A DNA stretch of 64,000 nucleotides from Vicinamibacterales bacterium (GTDB taxonomy: Bacteria; Acidobacteriota; Vicinamibacteria; Vicinamibacterales; Fen-181). Both the position numbers and the translations under genes were made by a program. The notes beneath the pieces are model-generated. The model was given only the letters and a program-made list of their open reading frames with translations, searched no databases and was not told the origin of the DNA. Shown piece by piece: positions 23,230 to 34,744 of this stretch. The stretch lies in the NCBI GenBank assembly GCA_036504215.1, contig DASXVO010000046.1, positions 62,001-126,000 on the forward strand, read 5' to 3'. Every line of letters starts with the position of its first letter. The first letter of the stretch is position 1.

Positions 23230-25827
23230 TCACCGTGCGGGCTGTGCGGCGGGAGCGGCTGCGGGGGGAGACGGCAGGCGTCGGGCGATTTCGGCGCGGA
23301 CTCTCTGCAGGCTCTGGTCCAACTCGGCTGTCGCTTGCTGTACGGGCGCCGATCCCGCCACCTTGTCCCACGGATACCACTGCCGCCGGAGGACGAGATT
23401 AAGACTGAAGACGGCGTGGCGTGTCCACAGGCGCAACGCGCGGTCGTCGGCCGCGGTCCTCGACAGGTAGTTGGCAGCCTGCGCGGCGTCACCGACGGCC
23501 GCGGCGGCCATGGCCGCGCACGGTAGCGTCACGGACAGAACGTTCGCGGCTGAGGCTTGGCTGAACACGGCATCCGCCGTCGTTCGACCTTGCTGTCTGG
23601 CGTTCGTGTCCCACTCGAGGCCCGCCAGCACCGCCCGGCCTTCGCAGTACGACGGGTACACCGTGACGAGGTCGGTCGCCTCCTTCCGCGCCTCCTCGGT
23701 GCGCGACGCGAGGCGGAGCGGAATCACGCGTCCGACGAGCCACACGATGGGGCTGGATTCGGTGGCTGGGTCGTCCGCGAGCAGTCTGACCGCGGAGTCG
23801 TACTGGTGCTGGAGAATCGCGAACCGGGCGCGCATCTGCGCCCACCAGGGCCGGTCCGGCCGCGCCGCCTGTCCCGCATTCACCGCCTGTTCGGCTTCCG
23901 GCAGGCGGTTGAGCAGTTCGAGCGCGGCTGCGATGTCGCGGTGGGTCGCGTCGATGCCGGGTTCGAGCGACAGCGAGTGGCGGTAGAACGACAGGGCACG
24001 CTCCGGATCCTGATCGAGAACGAGGTCGCCCGCGTGGTGCCACGCCTCGCCGGACGAGGGATCGAGCGCCAGCGCGCGAGAGAGCGCCGAGGCCGCGCCA
24101 ACCGGCGTCGGCGCGGACAGCGCCGCGACGAGGTGAGCGCGCGGCATCTCCGGGTCCACGGCCAGCGCGGCGTCCGCCTGCTGCCGTGCTTCGTCTGCCG
24201 TATTGGCATCGACGCCGGCGTAGAAGTCGTCCAGGTACAGAGACTCCGAAAGCCCGACTCGGGCTTCCACCAGGCGGTGATCGAGTTGCAGCGCCTGCCG
24301 GTACAAGGCAACGGCCCTGCTGCGGTCACGGTGCGCGTTGGCGTCGCGCGCCTGCAGGTAGATGTCGTATGCTGCCGGGTCGATCTGCCGCGCCATCGCG
24401 GCCGCCCAGCGATTGCCGGTCGGCATCGGGAGCCGCAGTTGGTCGGCCACCTGCCGGGCAATCTCCGCCTGGACGCCGAACGCCTGCCGCGGCTCGCGTG
24501 ACATCTCGTCGGACCAGATTGACCGACCGGTCACCGCGTCCACGAGTTGCACACTCACGCGCAGTGAGTACGGCCCGGGACGGACGGTTCCTTTCAGCAC
24601 GACCGCCGCGTCGAGCCGCTTCGCCAGCGCTGCCGCGGAGGGCCCGGGCGCCTCGCGAATCGTCGTCCGGCCGACGACTCTGAGCCCGGAGACCTCGCCA
24701 AGACGGCCTGCGAGATCTTCAGAAAAGCCGTATCCGTAGTACGGCCGGCTCGTGTCGCCGGGAGGTGTCGAAAACGGCAGGACGACGACGACCGTGCGCG
24801 GCGCTGGAGGCTCTGGGAACACGAGGTGACGGATCGCAGTGCGGGCGTACCAGGCCGCCGCACCGAGCCCGCCAACAACGGCGAGGACGATGGCGGCGAC
24901 GAGCAGACGGCGACGCATGCGGCGAGGTCGCTCGCCCTTCGGGTTGTTCTTCCAGTGAATGGTCCTGGCCGACACGGGTACGTCCAGTCGCGCGGCCATG
25001 GCCCGCAGGTCCGCGGCCATGGTGGCTGCGTCAGGATAGCGTCCCTCCAGGCTCTTGGCGAGCGCGCGGGTGATGATTCGGTCGAACTCCGCAGGCAGCG
25101 CGGGGTTCTCGCAAGTTGGTGCCGGCGGGATCAACTGCAGAACGTTCATCGCCGTCTCTGTCGCCGTGGATGCGAGGAACGGCGAGCGGCCTGTCAGCAT
25201 CTGGTAGAGGATGACGCCCAGCGAGAAGATGTCGGTGCGGTGATCGATACGACCGCCGAGAACCTGCTCAGGCGAGAGGTACGCGGCCAGTTGGCCGGCC
25301 GGGATGTCCGCTGCCTGTCCCGACCCGAGCCTCTCCGCGAACGTCTTGCGCGCCACGCCACCAGTCGTCCAGTTGGAGAGGCCAAAGTCGACGACCTTCG
25401 TCTGCTCGGCGGGCGTCACGAAGATGGTCCATGGCCGGAGGTCGCCGTGCACGATGCCCTGACGATGGGCCTCGGCGAGGGCGTCGGCAAGCTGGACGGC
25501 AAACTCGAGAGCGAGTGTGACATCGAACGGGCGGCCGGCCAGCAACGCCTCCAGCGGGCCGCCGGTAACGTATTCGTGCGCGAGGTAGACGCGCCCGTCT
25601 TCCTCACCGAAATCGAAGAGGGCCGCGATGTGGGGATGTGAGAGGGCGGCGGCGAGCGCCGCGTCGGCCAGCAGTGCGTCACGGCGCAGAGGGTCGCCGG
25701 CGATCGCGGGCGCAACGAGTCGTAGCGCCACCGTGCGTCCCATGCGCGCATCGCGCGCACGGCAGACCTCACCGATGCCACCGGAGCCGAGCCGCTCGAG
25801 AATTTTGTAGTGGCCGAAACTTTCCAT
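23230..25827 (-). CDS. Degenerate Ser/Thr kinase with membrane anchor, TolB-like domain and TPRs
   Basis: An 865-residue protein. Residues 8-270 have a Hanks kinase fold (LGSGGIGEV glycine loop, VVDFGL for DFG, AYLSPEQ for APE). Key residues are altered: the VAIK Lys is Arg (TVALRLV), HRD is HGD, and D-L-K-P-x-N is D-L-R-P-W-T. One membrane helix follows (about 315-335, VAAIVLAVVGGLGAA), then a FlgO/TolB-N-like domain (VVVLPFSTPPGD to DEMSREP) and some 8-10 TPR units. It may be a pseudokinase scaffold or a weak kinase. A TATACT box lies about 27 nt upstream of the ATG at 25827. It follows the sigma and anti-sigma genes on the same strand after 96-104 bp. Confidence 0.88.
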   Translation of the reverse strand: MESFGHYKILERLGSGGIGEVCRARDARMGRTVALRLVAPAIAGDPLRRDALLADAALAAALSHPHIAALFDFGEEDGRVYLAHEYVTGGPLEALLAGRPFDVTLALEFAVQLADALAEAHRQGIVHGDLRPWTIFVTPAEQTKVVDFGLSNWTTGGVARKTFAERLGSGQAADIPAGQLAAYLSPEQVLGGRIDHRTDIFSLGVILYQMLTGRSPFLASTATETAMNVLQLIPPAPTCENPALPAEFDRIITRALAKSLEGRYPDAATMAADLRAMAARLDVPVSARTIHWKNNPKGERPRRMRRRLLVAAIVLAVVGGLGAAAWYARTAIRHLVFPEPPAPRTVVVVLPFSTPPGDTSRPYYGYGFSEDLAGRLGEVSGLRVVGRTTIREAPGPSAAALAKRLDAAVVLKGTVRPGPYSLRVSVQLVDAVTGRSIWSDEMSREPRQAFGVQAEIARQVADQLRLPMPTGNRWAAAMARQIDPAAYDIYLQARDANAHRDRSRAVALYRQALQLDHRLVEARVGLSESLYLDDFYAGVDANTADEARQQADAALAVDPEMPRAHLVAALSAPTPVGAASALSRALALDPSSGEAWHHAGDLVLDQDPERALSFYRHSLSLEPGIDATHRDIAAALELLNRLPEAEQAVNAGQAARPDRPWWAQMRARFAILQHQYDSAVRLLADDPATESSPIVWLVGRVIPLRLASRTEEARKEATDLVTVYPSYCEGRAVLAGLEWDTNARQQGRTTADAVFSQASAANVLSVTLPCAAMAAAAVGDAAQAANYLSRTAADDRALRLWTRHAVFSLNLVLRRQWYPWDKVAGSAPVQQATAELDQSLQRVRAEIARRLPSPPAAAPAAQPAR

Positions 25828-25931
25828 CAAAACGTTGCCAGGCCGGGAGCGACAGTATACCCCGCGTTCCGCTCATCGGCCGAAATCAAGCAAGTCGCAC
25901 GCAGCACCCGGTACCTCCCACTCGGCACGTT

Positions 25932-27035
25932 TCACCGTCGCACCCACGTCCCCCCGCCGTCCGTCGTGCTGTACTCGGTACGGTCCTTCGCCGCAATCGT
26001 CGCCGCCGTACCGCTCCACGCGCGGACCGAAACCAGGTCGATGCTGGTTGGTGACGCGACGCGCTGCCAGGTCTCGCCATCGACGGTGCGAAGGACCAGG
26101 CCGGCGGCCCCGACGATCCAGCAGACGCTGGCGCTCGGCGCGGAAGCGTCGAGCAGCGCAACGTCGGCACCACTCGATTGGCGCTGCCAGGTCTGACCGT
26201 GATTCCCGGACCGCTCGATGGTGCCAGCGTCGCCGTAGCGCCAGAGGACCGGCGTGCCCGGCACCGATGTCACGAGAAGCGAAGAACTGGATTCGCGGTC
26301 CGCGCGCATGGCCGATTTCTGCGCACCGACCTGTCGCGTCTCGACCCCTGGAGCAGCGGTCTCGGCGCGGGAGGCAACGGCGGTCAACCGGGGTGAAAGC
26401 GCGGTGTCCGCTGCCACCGGAGAGGCACCGCCACCGGCTGAGGGCGCCGCTGCTGGTAGCTGGCGCACGGAAGGCGCCGGCGCCGCCGCGCGGTCGGGCT
26501 CCCGTGCGGCATTCTCTGCCTGAGAGGCCGGAGCGGATGACCGCGTCTGCGCCAGGTCGGCCGCCGCTGGCGGCGCGGCCGGAACCACGTCGGCGGGTGC
26601 CGGTTTGGACTGTGCCATCTGGCCTTCAGTCGCGATCAACTCCGGCGGGCGTGTGGGCGCGACGAGCGTCCGCCCCCCCACCACCAGGAGCACGACGGCG
26701 GCCGCCACAGGCACCAGCCAGCGCCAGTGCCAGAACAGGGGGCGCGGCGGCAATGGCAGAGGTGCCGCCCGCGTGACCTCCGGCTCCGACCGTGCGAGGT
26801 CGGCGAGAATCCGCTGGCACTCGCCGCACCCGGCGGCGTGCGCCTCGATCCGCCCGGCCTCCACCGGGACCAGCGACCGGTCGAACCACGCGGCGAGCAG
26901 GTCGGTGTCGGGACACGCGTTCCCCGGCGCGGCGGTCTGCCGCGCGAGGCTGTCCGCGACCAGTCGGTCGAACGCGGGCTCCCGATCTCCGGCGGTGGAC
27001 GTCACATCCTCGCTCCTTCTCTCAGAACGATCCAT
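25932..27035 (-). CDS. Anti-sigma factor fused to a YCF48/BNR-like domain
   Basis: A 367-residue single-pass membrane protein. The N-terminal cytoplasmic zinc-binding anti-sigma domain has H-A-A-G-C-G-E-C (H-x3-C-x2-C). A membrane helix (LVPVAAAVVLLVVGG) and an Ala/Pro-rich linker follow. The last 100 residues or so look like YCF48/BNR repeats (GTIERSGNHGQTWQR, GLVLRTVDGETWQRV, EYSTTDGGGTWVRR). The start at 27035 overlaps the sigma gene by 14 bp, so the two are translated together. The outer domain may sense envelope or photosynthesis-unrelated ligands; its function in bacteria is not established. Confidence 0.82.
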   Translation of the reverse strand: MDRSERRSEDVTSTAGDREPAFDRLVADSLARQTAAPGNACPDTDLLAAWFDRSLVPVEAGRIEAHAAGCGECQRILADLARSEPEVTRAAPLPLPPRPLFWHWRWLVPVAAAVVLLVVGGRTLVAPTRPPELIATEGQMAQSKPAPADVVPAAPPAAADLAQTRSSAPASQAENAAREPDRAAAPAPSVRQLPAAAPSAGGGASPVAADTALSPRLTAVASRAETAAPGVETRQVGAQKSAMRADRESSSSLLVTSVPGTPVLWRYGDAGTIERSGNHGQTWQRQSSGADVALLDASAPSASVCWIVGAAGLVLRTVDGETWQRVASPTSIDLVSVRAWSGTAATIAAKDRTEYSTTDGGGTWVRR

Positions 27036-27930
27036 CGGGCGTTTCTTGCTGTCCCATCGCCCGCTCGAGGTCGACGCCGACATCGTCCAACGCGTAGTCG
27101 AGACACGCCGCCACCTGGCGGTCGTCGAAGTGATGGTCCGTGCGCAGTGTCCGCTCGACTTCGGACTTCAGGCGCCGCCGGATGCGCTCCAGCTTGCGCG
27201 ACACCGTCGCTTCGTGCTCGCCCATCAGCCGACCGATCTGCGCGAGCGTCAGACGCTGCACGTAGTAGGAGGCCAGCCGCAGGCGGTCGTGCGCCTCGAG
27301 GCGGCCGATCGCGCCAGCCACCGCACGCTGTGCGAGCATCGCGAAGTGCCGCCGGTCCGGATCGGGTACACCCTCGTCGCTTTGCGGCGTCGGCCCGCGC
27401 CCGGCGTCGGCGATGCCGGCCTCGTCATCGAGCGGCCGCAGACGACGAGCCATCCGGATGCGATCGACGTTCCGCTGCGCGAGGATCGCGCGAAGCCACG
27501 TGGACAGGCGGCTCCGACCGTGGAAATAGTCGAAGAGCGATCGGCGGCAGCCGTCGCGTTCCTCGAGGCCGTACAGCTCCGCGTACAACGAATCGGCGAG
27601 TTCCGTGCCGTCGCTGTCGCCGGCAATCGCACGCGCCGCGGCACGCAACCCGGGGCGATGGCACTCGATGAAATACGCCCACGCCGACACCTGGCCTTCG
27701 GCGCAGGCGCACGCGAGCGCAAGTTCCTCGAGGTTCAGCGAGTTCACATACTCCTGGACGACGACGGGCGTCTTGACTTCGGTGGCAAAACGGCTGGCAA
27801 TGCTCCGCTCGAGCGCACGGGCAAACGACTCGCGGGACAGACCCCATCTCGGCGCGTTCGACCGTGCAAACGCGCGCGACAACAGCGGCTCGTCGACGAG
27901 ACGGGATGGGACGGTGTGCGGCGCTGGCAT
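27022..27930 (-). CDS. Sigma-70 family RNA polymerase sigma factor with N-terminal extension
   Basis: A 302-residue sigma factor. Region 2-like residues lie around GRSRLSTWLRAILAQRNVDR, and region 4 is LTLAQIGRLMGEHEATVSRK followed by basic residues. The first 90 residues or so are an extension not typical of small ECF factors, and a loop between regions 2 and 4 is Asp-rich. Its direct overlap with an anti-sigma gene identifies a sigma/anti-sigma pair. The pair probably controls its own operon and perhaps the downstream kinase-like gene. The 27931-28089 gap upstream shows no gene. Confidence 0.85.
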   Translation of the reverse strand: MPAPHTVPSRLVDEPLLSRAFARSNAPRWGLSRESFARALERSIASRFATEVKTPVVVQEYVNSLNLEELALACACAEGQVSAWAYFIECHRPGLRAAARAIAGDSDGTELADSLYAELYGLEERDGCRRSLFDYFHGRSRLSTWLRAILAQRNVDRIRMARRLRPLDDEAGIADAGRGPTPQSDEGVPDPDRRHFAMLAQRAVAGAIGRLEAHDRLRLASYYVQRLTLAQIGRLMGEHEATVSRKLERIRRRLKSEVERTLRTDHHFDDRQVAACLDYALDDVGVDLERAMGQQETPDGSF

Positions 27931-28089
27931 CCTTTGCCAGCCCTATTCTACGCCGTGCACAGAGAAACGACCCCCGCCGCGAAGAACACTCCCGCGAACG
28001 CCGGACAATGGCTCCGGGAGAGATTGCTCCGCAAGCGTGCTGGCCACGGGCCGCGCGCCGGAAGCTGCGGGCCGATGGTCACACGACGG

Positions 28090-28731
28090 CTAGTTCAGCG
28101 ATTCGGCCGGGGCCCGGTGAAGCGCCAGGCCACCGGAGAACTCCGACAGGCGGTCTCGGAGGATCATGCGGCCGCGATGCAGGCGTGACTTGAGCGTCTG
28201 GTCCTTCACGCGCAGCACCGCGCTGGCTTCCTCGGTCGTCAAACCGTGGACGTCGCGCAGGAGGACCGGCAGGCGGTAGATTGAAGGGAGAACGGACAGC
28301 TCCCGGACGAGCTTCTCGCGCAACTCGGCCCGCATCACCTCATCGTCGGCCATCGAGGACCAGTCGGCGATGTCGGTCGGGTAGGTCGAGCGCTTGCCGT
28401 TCTGGAGGTCGGTGAGCAGGGGCCCGGTCGTGTCGCGCCGGCTGGCCCTTACGCTGCGCAGCCGCGACATCGCCGTGTTGAAGGTGATGCGATAGATCCA
28501 GGACGACAGCGCAGCGTCGCCGCGAAACGCGTCGATCTTCTGATATACCTTGAGCAACACGTCCTGCACAACCTCGTCCGCGTCTTCCTCGTTCCTGACG
28601 TAGCGAAGCGCGAGCTGGCGGATTCGGGGCGAGTATCGAACGGCCAGGTCCGAGACCGCTGACTGGTCCCGCGCCCGAAGGCGCTCGACCAGAGTGTCTT
28701 CAACGGTGGTTTCTTCGAGAATTCGTGCCAC
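28090..28731 (-). CDS. ECF-type RNA polymerase sigma factor
   Basis: A 213-residue sigma factor with region 2 (YVRNEEDADEVVQDVLLKVY, then SSWIYRITFNTAMSRLR) and region 4 (LTTEEASAVLRVKDQTLKSR). The frame is open far upstream, but the only plausible start near the domain boundary is the GTG at 28731 (VARILEETTVED). It is divergent from the HAD gene, with an AT-richer segment (28741-28785) between them. On the minus strand this contains GGGAATAATTG, a possible ECF -35 element for autoregulation. No anti-sigma gene is adjacent. Confidence 0.85.
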   Translation of the reverse strand: MARILEETTVEDTLVERLRARDQSAVSDLAVRYSPRIRQLALRYVRNEEDADEVVQDVLLKVYQKIDAFRGDAALSSWIYRITFNTAMSRLRSVRASRRDTTGPLLTDLQNGKRSTYPTDIADWSSMADDEVMRAELREKLVRELSVLPSIYRLPVLLRDVHGLTTEEASAVLRVKDQTLKSRLHRGRMILRDRLSEFSGGLALHRAPAESLN

Positions 28732-28786
28732 GAGATTAGTAACCCGTCGTAGTCCACAATTATTCCCGACACTGCCTGGCGAATAC

Positions 28787-29491
28787 ATGGCGAATCTTGG
28801 CGTCTTCTTCGACCTTGTTGGAACGCTCATCCACGGGCGAACGACGATCGGGGAACAGTATGCGTTCTGGGCGAGGCGGTTTGGGGCGGAAGAAGCCGAT
28901 CCGGACCGGCTGGAGGCCGCCTTCCGGCGGGCCATGCTGGCCGCGCCGCGGATGGCGTTTCCGGGCAGATCCCGTCGAGACGCCGAGGCTTTGGAACGGG
29001 CGTGGTGGAAGCAACTCGTCCGCGCCGTCATCGGCGACGCCGGTCTGTCACCGGCACTCGCCGGCACCACCTTCGACCTCTTCTTCGAGAACCTGTTCTC
29101 TCACTTCACAACCGAACAGGCCTGGCAGACGTACCAGGACGCCATTCCCGCGCTCACCCGTCTGCATGCGCGCGGGCTCATCGTCGGCGTCATCACCAAT
29201 TACGATGCCCGCGTTTACGCCGTGCTCGACACGCTTGGCCTGTCGCCGCTCCTCGATTCGGTCACGATTCCCGCTGACGTCGGTGCATCCAAACCGGATG
29301 CTGCCATTTTCGCGCACGCCCTTGTGCGTCATGGCCTGGATGCATCGGACGCACTGTTTGTCGGTGACGAACTCGAGGACGATTACCGCGGCGCCGTGGA
29401 GGCCGGCATGCAGGCGCTGCTTCTCGACCGGGATGGACGATGGACCGGAATGCAGGGGATCGATTCCATACCGGACCTGAGAGAGTTGTAG
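28787..29491 (+). CDS. HAD-superfamily hydrolase
   Basis: A 234-residue HAD subfamily IA protein. Motif I is FFDLVGTLIH: the nucleophile Asp is present, while the usual second Asp (D-x-D) is Val, as in the DxVGT subset of the superfamily. Motif II is the Thr-containing segment VGVITNYD, the motif III Lys is in GASKPDAAIF, and motif IV is FVGDELEDDYRGA. A cap domain covers residues about 15-95. It is probably a phosphatase on a small metabolite; the specificity is unknown. It is convergent with lipB, 23 bp apart. Confidence 0.87.
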   Translation: MANLGVFFDLVGTLIHGRTTIGEQYAFWARRFGAEEADPDRLEAAFRRAMLAAPRMAFPGRSRRDAEALERAWWKQLVRAVIGDAGLSPALAGTTFDLFFENLFSHFTTEQAWQTYQDAIPALTRLHARGLIVGVITNYDARVYAVLDTLGLSPLLDSVTIPADVGASKPDAAIFAHALVRHGLDASDALFVGDELEDDYRGAVEAGMQALLLDRDGRWTGMQGIDSIPDLREL

Positions 29492-29514
29492 GAGGAAGTC
29501 GGGGCTGACGTTTG

Positions 29515-30188
<674 letters not shown>

Positions 30189-30192
<4 letters not shown>

Positions 30193-31427
30193 AACGATGC
30201 CGCGTCGAAGTTCTCGATCTGCTGTTTCACCACCGACATGAACTGGTCGGCGACCGCGCCGTCGATCAGCCGGTGATCGTAGCCAAGTGCCAGGTACGCC
30301 CGTGGCCTGATCGCAATCGCGTCGTCGACGACGACGGGCCGTTTCTCGACCGCGCCGATGCCGAGGATGGCGACCTGCGGCTGGCTGATGATCGGCGTGC
30401 CGAAGAGCGCCCCGAACACGCCGGGGTTCGTGATCGTGAAGGTGCCGCCCTGGACCTCCTCGGGCTTGAGCTGTTTGCTCCGGGCGCGGCTGGCGAGATC
30501 GTGCATCGCGCGGCTCAGGCCCAGGATGCTCTTCTCGTCGGCCTGGCGGACGACGGGCACAATCAGCCCCCAGTCGAGCGCGACCGCGATGCCGATGTTG
30601 ATGTCCTTGTGGTAGATGATGTTCTCGCCGTCGATCGACGAGTTGATGACCGGTACCGCGCGCAGGCCGTCCACCACGGCCTTGACGATGAACGGCAGGT
30701 ACGTGAGCTTGGCGCCGGCCTGCTCGAATTCGGCCTTCTTCGCGTCGCGGATCTTCGACACGCGGGTGAAGTCGATCTCGAACACCGAGTGGACGTGCGC
30801 GGACGTGCGACGGCTTGCGATCATGTGCTCGGCGATGCGCCGGCGCATGATCGACAATGGCACGACCTCGTCTCGCGCGCCTGGTCTGACGCCGGGCACG
30901 GCAGGCGGCGGCGCGGCCTCCTCCTTGTTATCGATGTAGCCAAGGATGTCGTGCTTGGTCACGCGTCCGCCGATGCCTGAGCCCGGGAGCTGCGAGATGT
31001 CCACGCCATGCTCGGCCGCGATGCGGCGCACGAGTGGTGACGACTTCTGTCGCAGCGCCGGCGCGTCTGGCGCCGGCGCGCCTGCAGTCGCCGCGCTTGC
31101 TGCAGGAGCCGATGCGACTGCCACCGCCTCCGGCGGCACGGCCCGGGCCACCGGGCCCGCCTGGCCCTGCGCCACCACCGTCGCGCCGGGGGCGTCGTCG
31201 ATGACTGCGACGACCTGGTTGACGGGGATGGTCTCGCCTTCCTTCGATCGAATCTCGGTGAGAAGGCCGGCCGCGGGAGAGGGAATCTCCGCGTCCACCT
31301 TGTCGGTCGAGATCTCGAACAGCGGCTCGTCGCGATCGACGTGGTCGCCGACCCGTTTGACCCAACGGACGATCGTGCCCTCGGCAATCGACTCGCCCAT
31401 CTGCGGCATCAGAACGTTGGTTGGCAT
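30189..31427 (-). CDS. Dihydrolipoamide acyltransferase (E2) of a 2-oxo acid dehydrogenase
   Basis: A 412-residue E2 core subunit. One lipoyl domain (residues 1-75) carries the lipoylated Lys in EISTDKVDAEIP. An Ala/Pro-rich linker leads to the E3/E1-binding domain (about 125-160, VRRIAAEHGVDISQLPGSG) and the catalytic domain, which ends with the His-x3-Asp-Gly active site in YDHRLIDGA. The single lipoyl domain and overall length fit a 2-oxoglutarate or branched-chain type. Start MPTNVLMPQMGES matches the family. It sits between lpdA and lipB; E1 genes are not visible. Confidence 0.92.
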
Positions 31428-31431
31428 AGGC

Positions 31432-32850
31432 TCAGACGTGAATGGCGCCGCCGTGCAGGGCATGGGCGGCTTCGCCCACCGCTTCGGCGAACGTCGGGTG
31501 CGCGTGAATGGTCCGGACCAGTTCCTCGCCGGTGCACTCGAGGCGAAGGGCCACCGACGCCTCCGCAATCAGATCGGTCGCACGCGGGCCGATGATGTGC
31601 ACGCCGAGCACCTCGTCGTACTTCTTCTCGGCAACGATCTTGACGAACCCTTCTGTCTCACCGGCAATCTTCGCCCGGCCGAGCGCCATGAACGGGAAGG
31701 TACCGACGAGGACATCGTAGCCGGCGTCCTTCGCACGCTGCTCGGTCAGGCCGATGCTGCCGATTTCCGGGTCACAGAACGTGCAGCCCGGCACCTGGTC
31801 GTAATCGACGGTGCGCGGCGGTTGTCCGGCTATCCGCTCTGCGGTCGCCATGCCTTCGGCTGTGGACACGTGAGCGAGCTGTGGGTGCCCCGGCTTCCCG
31901 AAGGAGATGACGTCTCCGACTGCCGAGATGCCGGCGGCGCCGGTCCGGTAGAACTCGTCCACGACGATGTAGCCGCGGTCGAGGCGGAGCCCGGCTTCGG
32001 CAGCGCCAAGTCCTTCGGTCACGGGCCCGCGGCCCGTGGCGACCAGCAGGTAGTCGGCGTGGATCTTCTCGACCTTGCCGTCGGGCAGCTGCACCTCGAG
32101 GTCGACGGCGTCCTCCGCCGATCGCGCGGTCGTCACCTTCGATCCGGTGTACGTCCTGATGCCGCGTTTCTTGAACGCCTTCTGCAACTCGGCCGACACC
32201 GCCTCGTCCTCGATCGGCACGAGGCGCGGCAACAACTCGATGATTGTCACGTCGCTGCCATAGCTCTTGAAGATCGAGCCGAACTCGACGCCCACCGCGC
32301 CGGCGCCGAGAATCGCGATCGACTTCGGCACCTCGCGGAGCGCGATCGCCTCATCGCTGGTGATGATTCGCCGGCGGTCGATCTCGACGCCCGGCACGCT
32401 GCGCGGCTGCGACCCGGTGGCGACGACGATCTCCTTCGTGGCGTGGAGCATCTGCGGCTGCTCGCCGGTCACCTCCACGTTGCCGTTGCCGGCCAGGCGC
32501 GCGGTTCCCTTGATCCAGTCGATCTTGTTCTTCTTGAAGAGGAACTCGACGCCCTTGGTGAGAGTCGTGACGACCTTGTCCTTGCGCGCCTGCACCTGCT
32601 TCATGTCGATCGTCACCGACGCGCCGTCGATCGAGAGCCCCCACTCCTTGGCACCACGCGCCACCTTCAGCGCGTGCGCGTGCTCGAGCAGCGCCTTGGT
32701 CGGGATGCAGCCCCAGATCAGGCAGGTTCCGCCGAGCGCCTTCTGCTTCTCCACGACCGCGACGCGCAGCCCAAGCTGCGCCGCGCGGATCGCCGTCGGA
32801 TAGCCGCCCGTTCCCGCACCCACCACGACAACGTCGTACTCGTTCGCCAC
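31432..32850 (-). CDS. lpdA: Dihydrolipoyl dehydrogenase (E3)
   Basis: A 472-residue FAD disulfide oxidoreductase that reoxidises dihydrolipoyl groups with NAD. It has the FAD fold (VVVVGAGTGGYPTAIRAAQ), the redox disulfide GGTCLIWGCIPTK, the NAD fold (IAILGAGAVGVEFGSIF) and the C-terminal His-Glu segment (HAHPTFAEAVGEAAHAL). The GTG at 32850 is the chosen start because GAGGAG lies just upstream and the family begins a few residues before the FAD fold. It precedes the E2 gene by 4 bp. Confidence 0.94.
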   Translation of the reverse strand: MANEYDVVVVGAGTGGYPTAIRAAQLGLRVAVVEKQKALGGTCLIWGCIPTKALLEHAHALKVARGAKEWGLSIDGASVTIDMKQVQARKDKVVTTLTKGVEFLFKKNKIDWIKGTARLAGNGNVEVTGEQPQMLHATKEIVVATGSQPRSVPGVEIDRRRIITSDEAIALREVPKSIAILGAGAVGVEFGSIFKSYGSDVTIIELLPRLVPIEDEAVSAELQKAFKKRGIRTYTGSKVTTARSAEDAVDLEVQLPDGKVEKIHADYLLVATGRGPVTEGLGAAEAGLRLDRGYIVVDEFYRTGAAGISAVGDVISFGKPGHPQLAHVSTAEGMATAERIAGQPPRTVDYDQVPGCTFCDPEIGSIGLTEQRAKDAGYDVLVGTFPFMALGRAKIAGETEGFVKIVAEKKYDEVLGVHIIGPRATDLIAEASVALRLECTGEELVRTIHAHPTFAEAVGEAAHALHGGAIHV

Positions 32851-32888
32851 AGTGACTCCTCGATGATGAAGCAACTGAATCTGCCGAA

Positions 32889-33161
32889 TCACCGCTCGGT
32901 GCCCGACCGCTGCGTGTTCGGCTCGCGGCGGACAGACGACAGCGGGATGAACGCACTCGCCACCCCGGGATCGCCGGCGCCGTCGGCCGTTCGAACCGCG
33001 CCAGCCGACGGCTCGACGCGCGCCTGCAGGCGGTCATGCTCGTACCGCAGTTCCCAGTATCTCTGCGTCAGCCGGTCCACACGTCGCGACAGGCTCCTGA
33101 CGTATGTCGCCGCAAACAGCGCCAGCAACAGGGCGACAACGGAAACGACCCACCAAGGCAT
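32889..33161 (-). CDS. Small membrane protein with coiled-coil segment
   Basis: Ninety residues: an N-terminal membrane helix (WWVVSVVALLLALFAATYV), then a heptad-like charged helix (SLSRRVDRLTQRYWELRYEHDRLQ, residues about 22-46, split here by positions), then a polar tail. I do not recognise the family. It is 38 bp upstream of lpdA on the same strand and may be the first gene of the lpdA-E2-lipB transcript. Confidence 0.55.
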   Translation of the reverse strand: MPWWVVSVVALLLALFAATYVRSLSRRVDRLTQRYWELRYEHDRLQARVEPSAGAVRTADGAGDPGVASAFIPLSSVRREPNTQRSGTER

Positions 33162-33286
33162 TGGGCTCCCGGCTCTGGACTCTCGGCAGGAAACGCGCGT
33201 AGATCTATCGTTGCCCAGGCCTCAGCCACAGTCAACTCAACACTACCGGCCGGCTGGGATTACAATCGGTCCGGCTGGCGGAGACG

Positions 33287-34675
<1,389 letters not shown>

Positions 34676-34687
34676 GGGGAGGAGGGT

Positions 34688-34727
34688 TGAGCCACCAGCG
34701 GGTCGGCATGGCCGACCCGCCGGCTCA
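34688..34727. terminator. Long two-part palindrome after the NtrC-like gene
   Basis: TGAGCC (34688-34693) pairs with GGCTCA (34722-34727), and inside it GCGGGTCGGC (34698-34707) pairs perfectly with GCCGACCCGC (34711-34720) around a 3-nt loop. It begins 12 bp after the stop codon, between convergent genes, consistent with a bidirectional terminator or a REP-like repeat. Confidence 0.6.
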
Positions 34728-34744
34728 GTGCGATCGACGCCGTG

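Noticed and set aside
27931-28089. A small gene between the two sigma factor genes
   Set aside because: Short frames exist on both strands, but none has a ribosome-binding site or recognisable composition.
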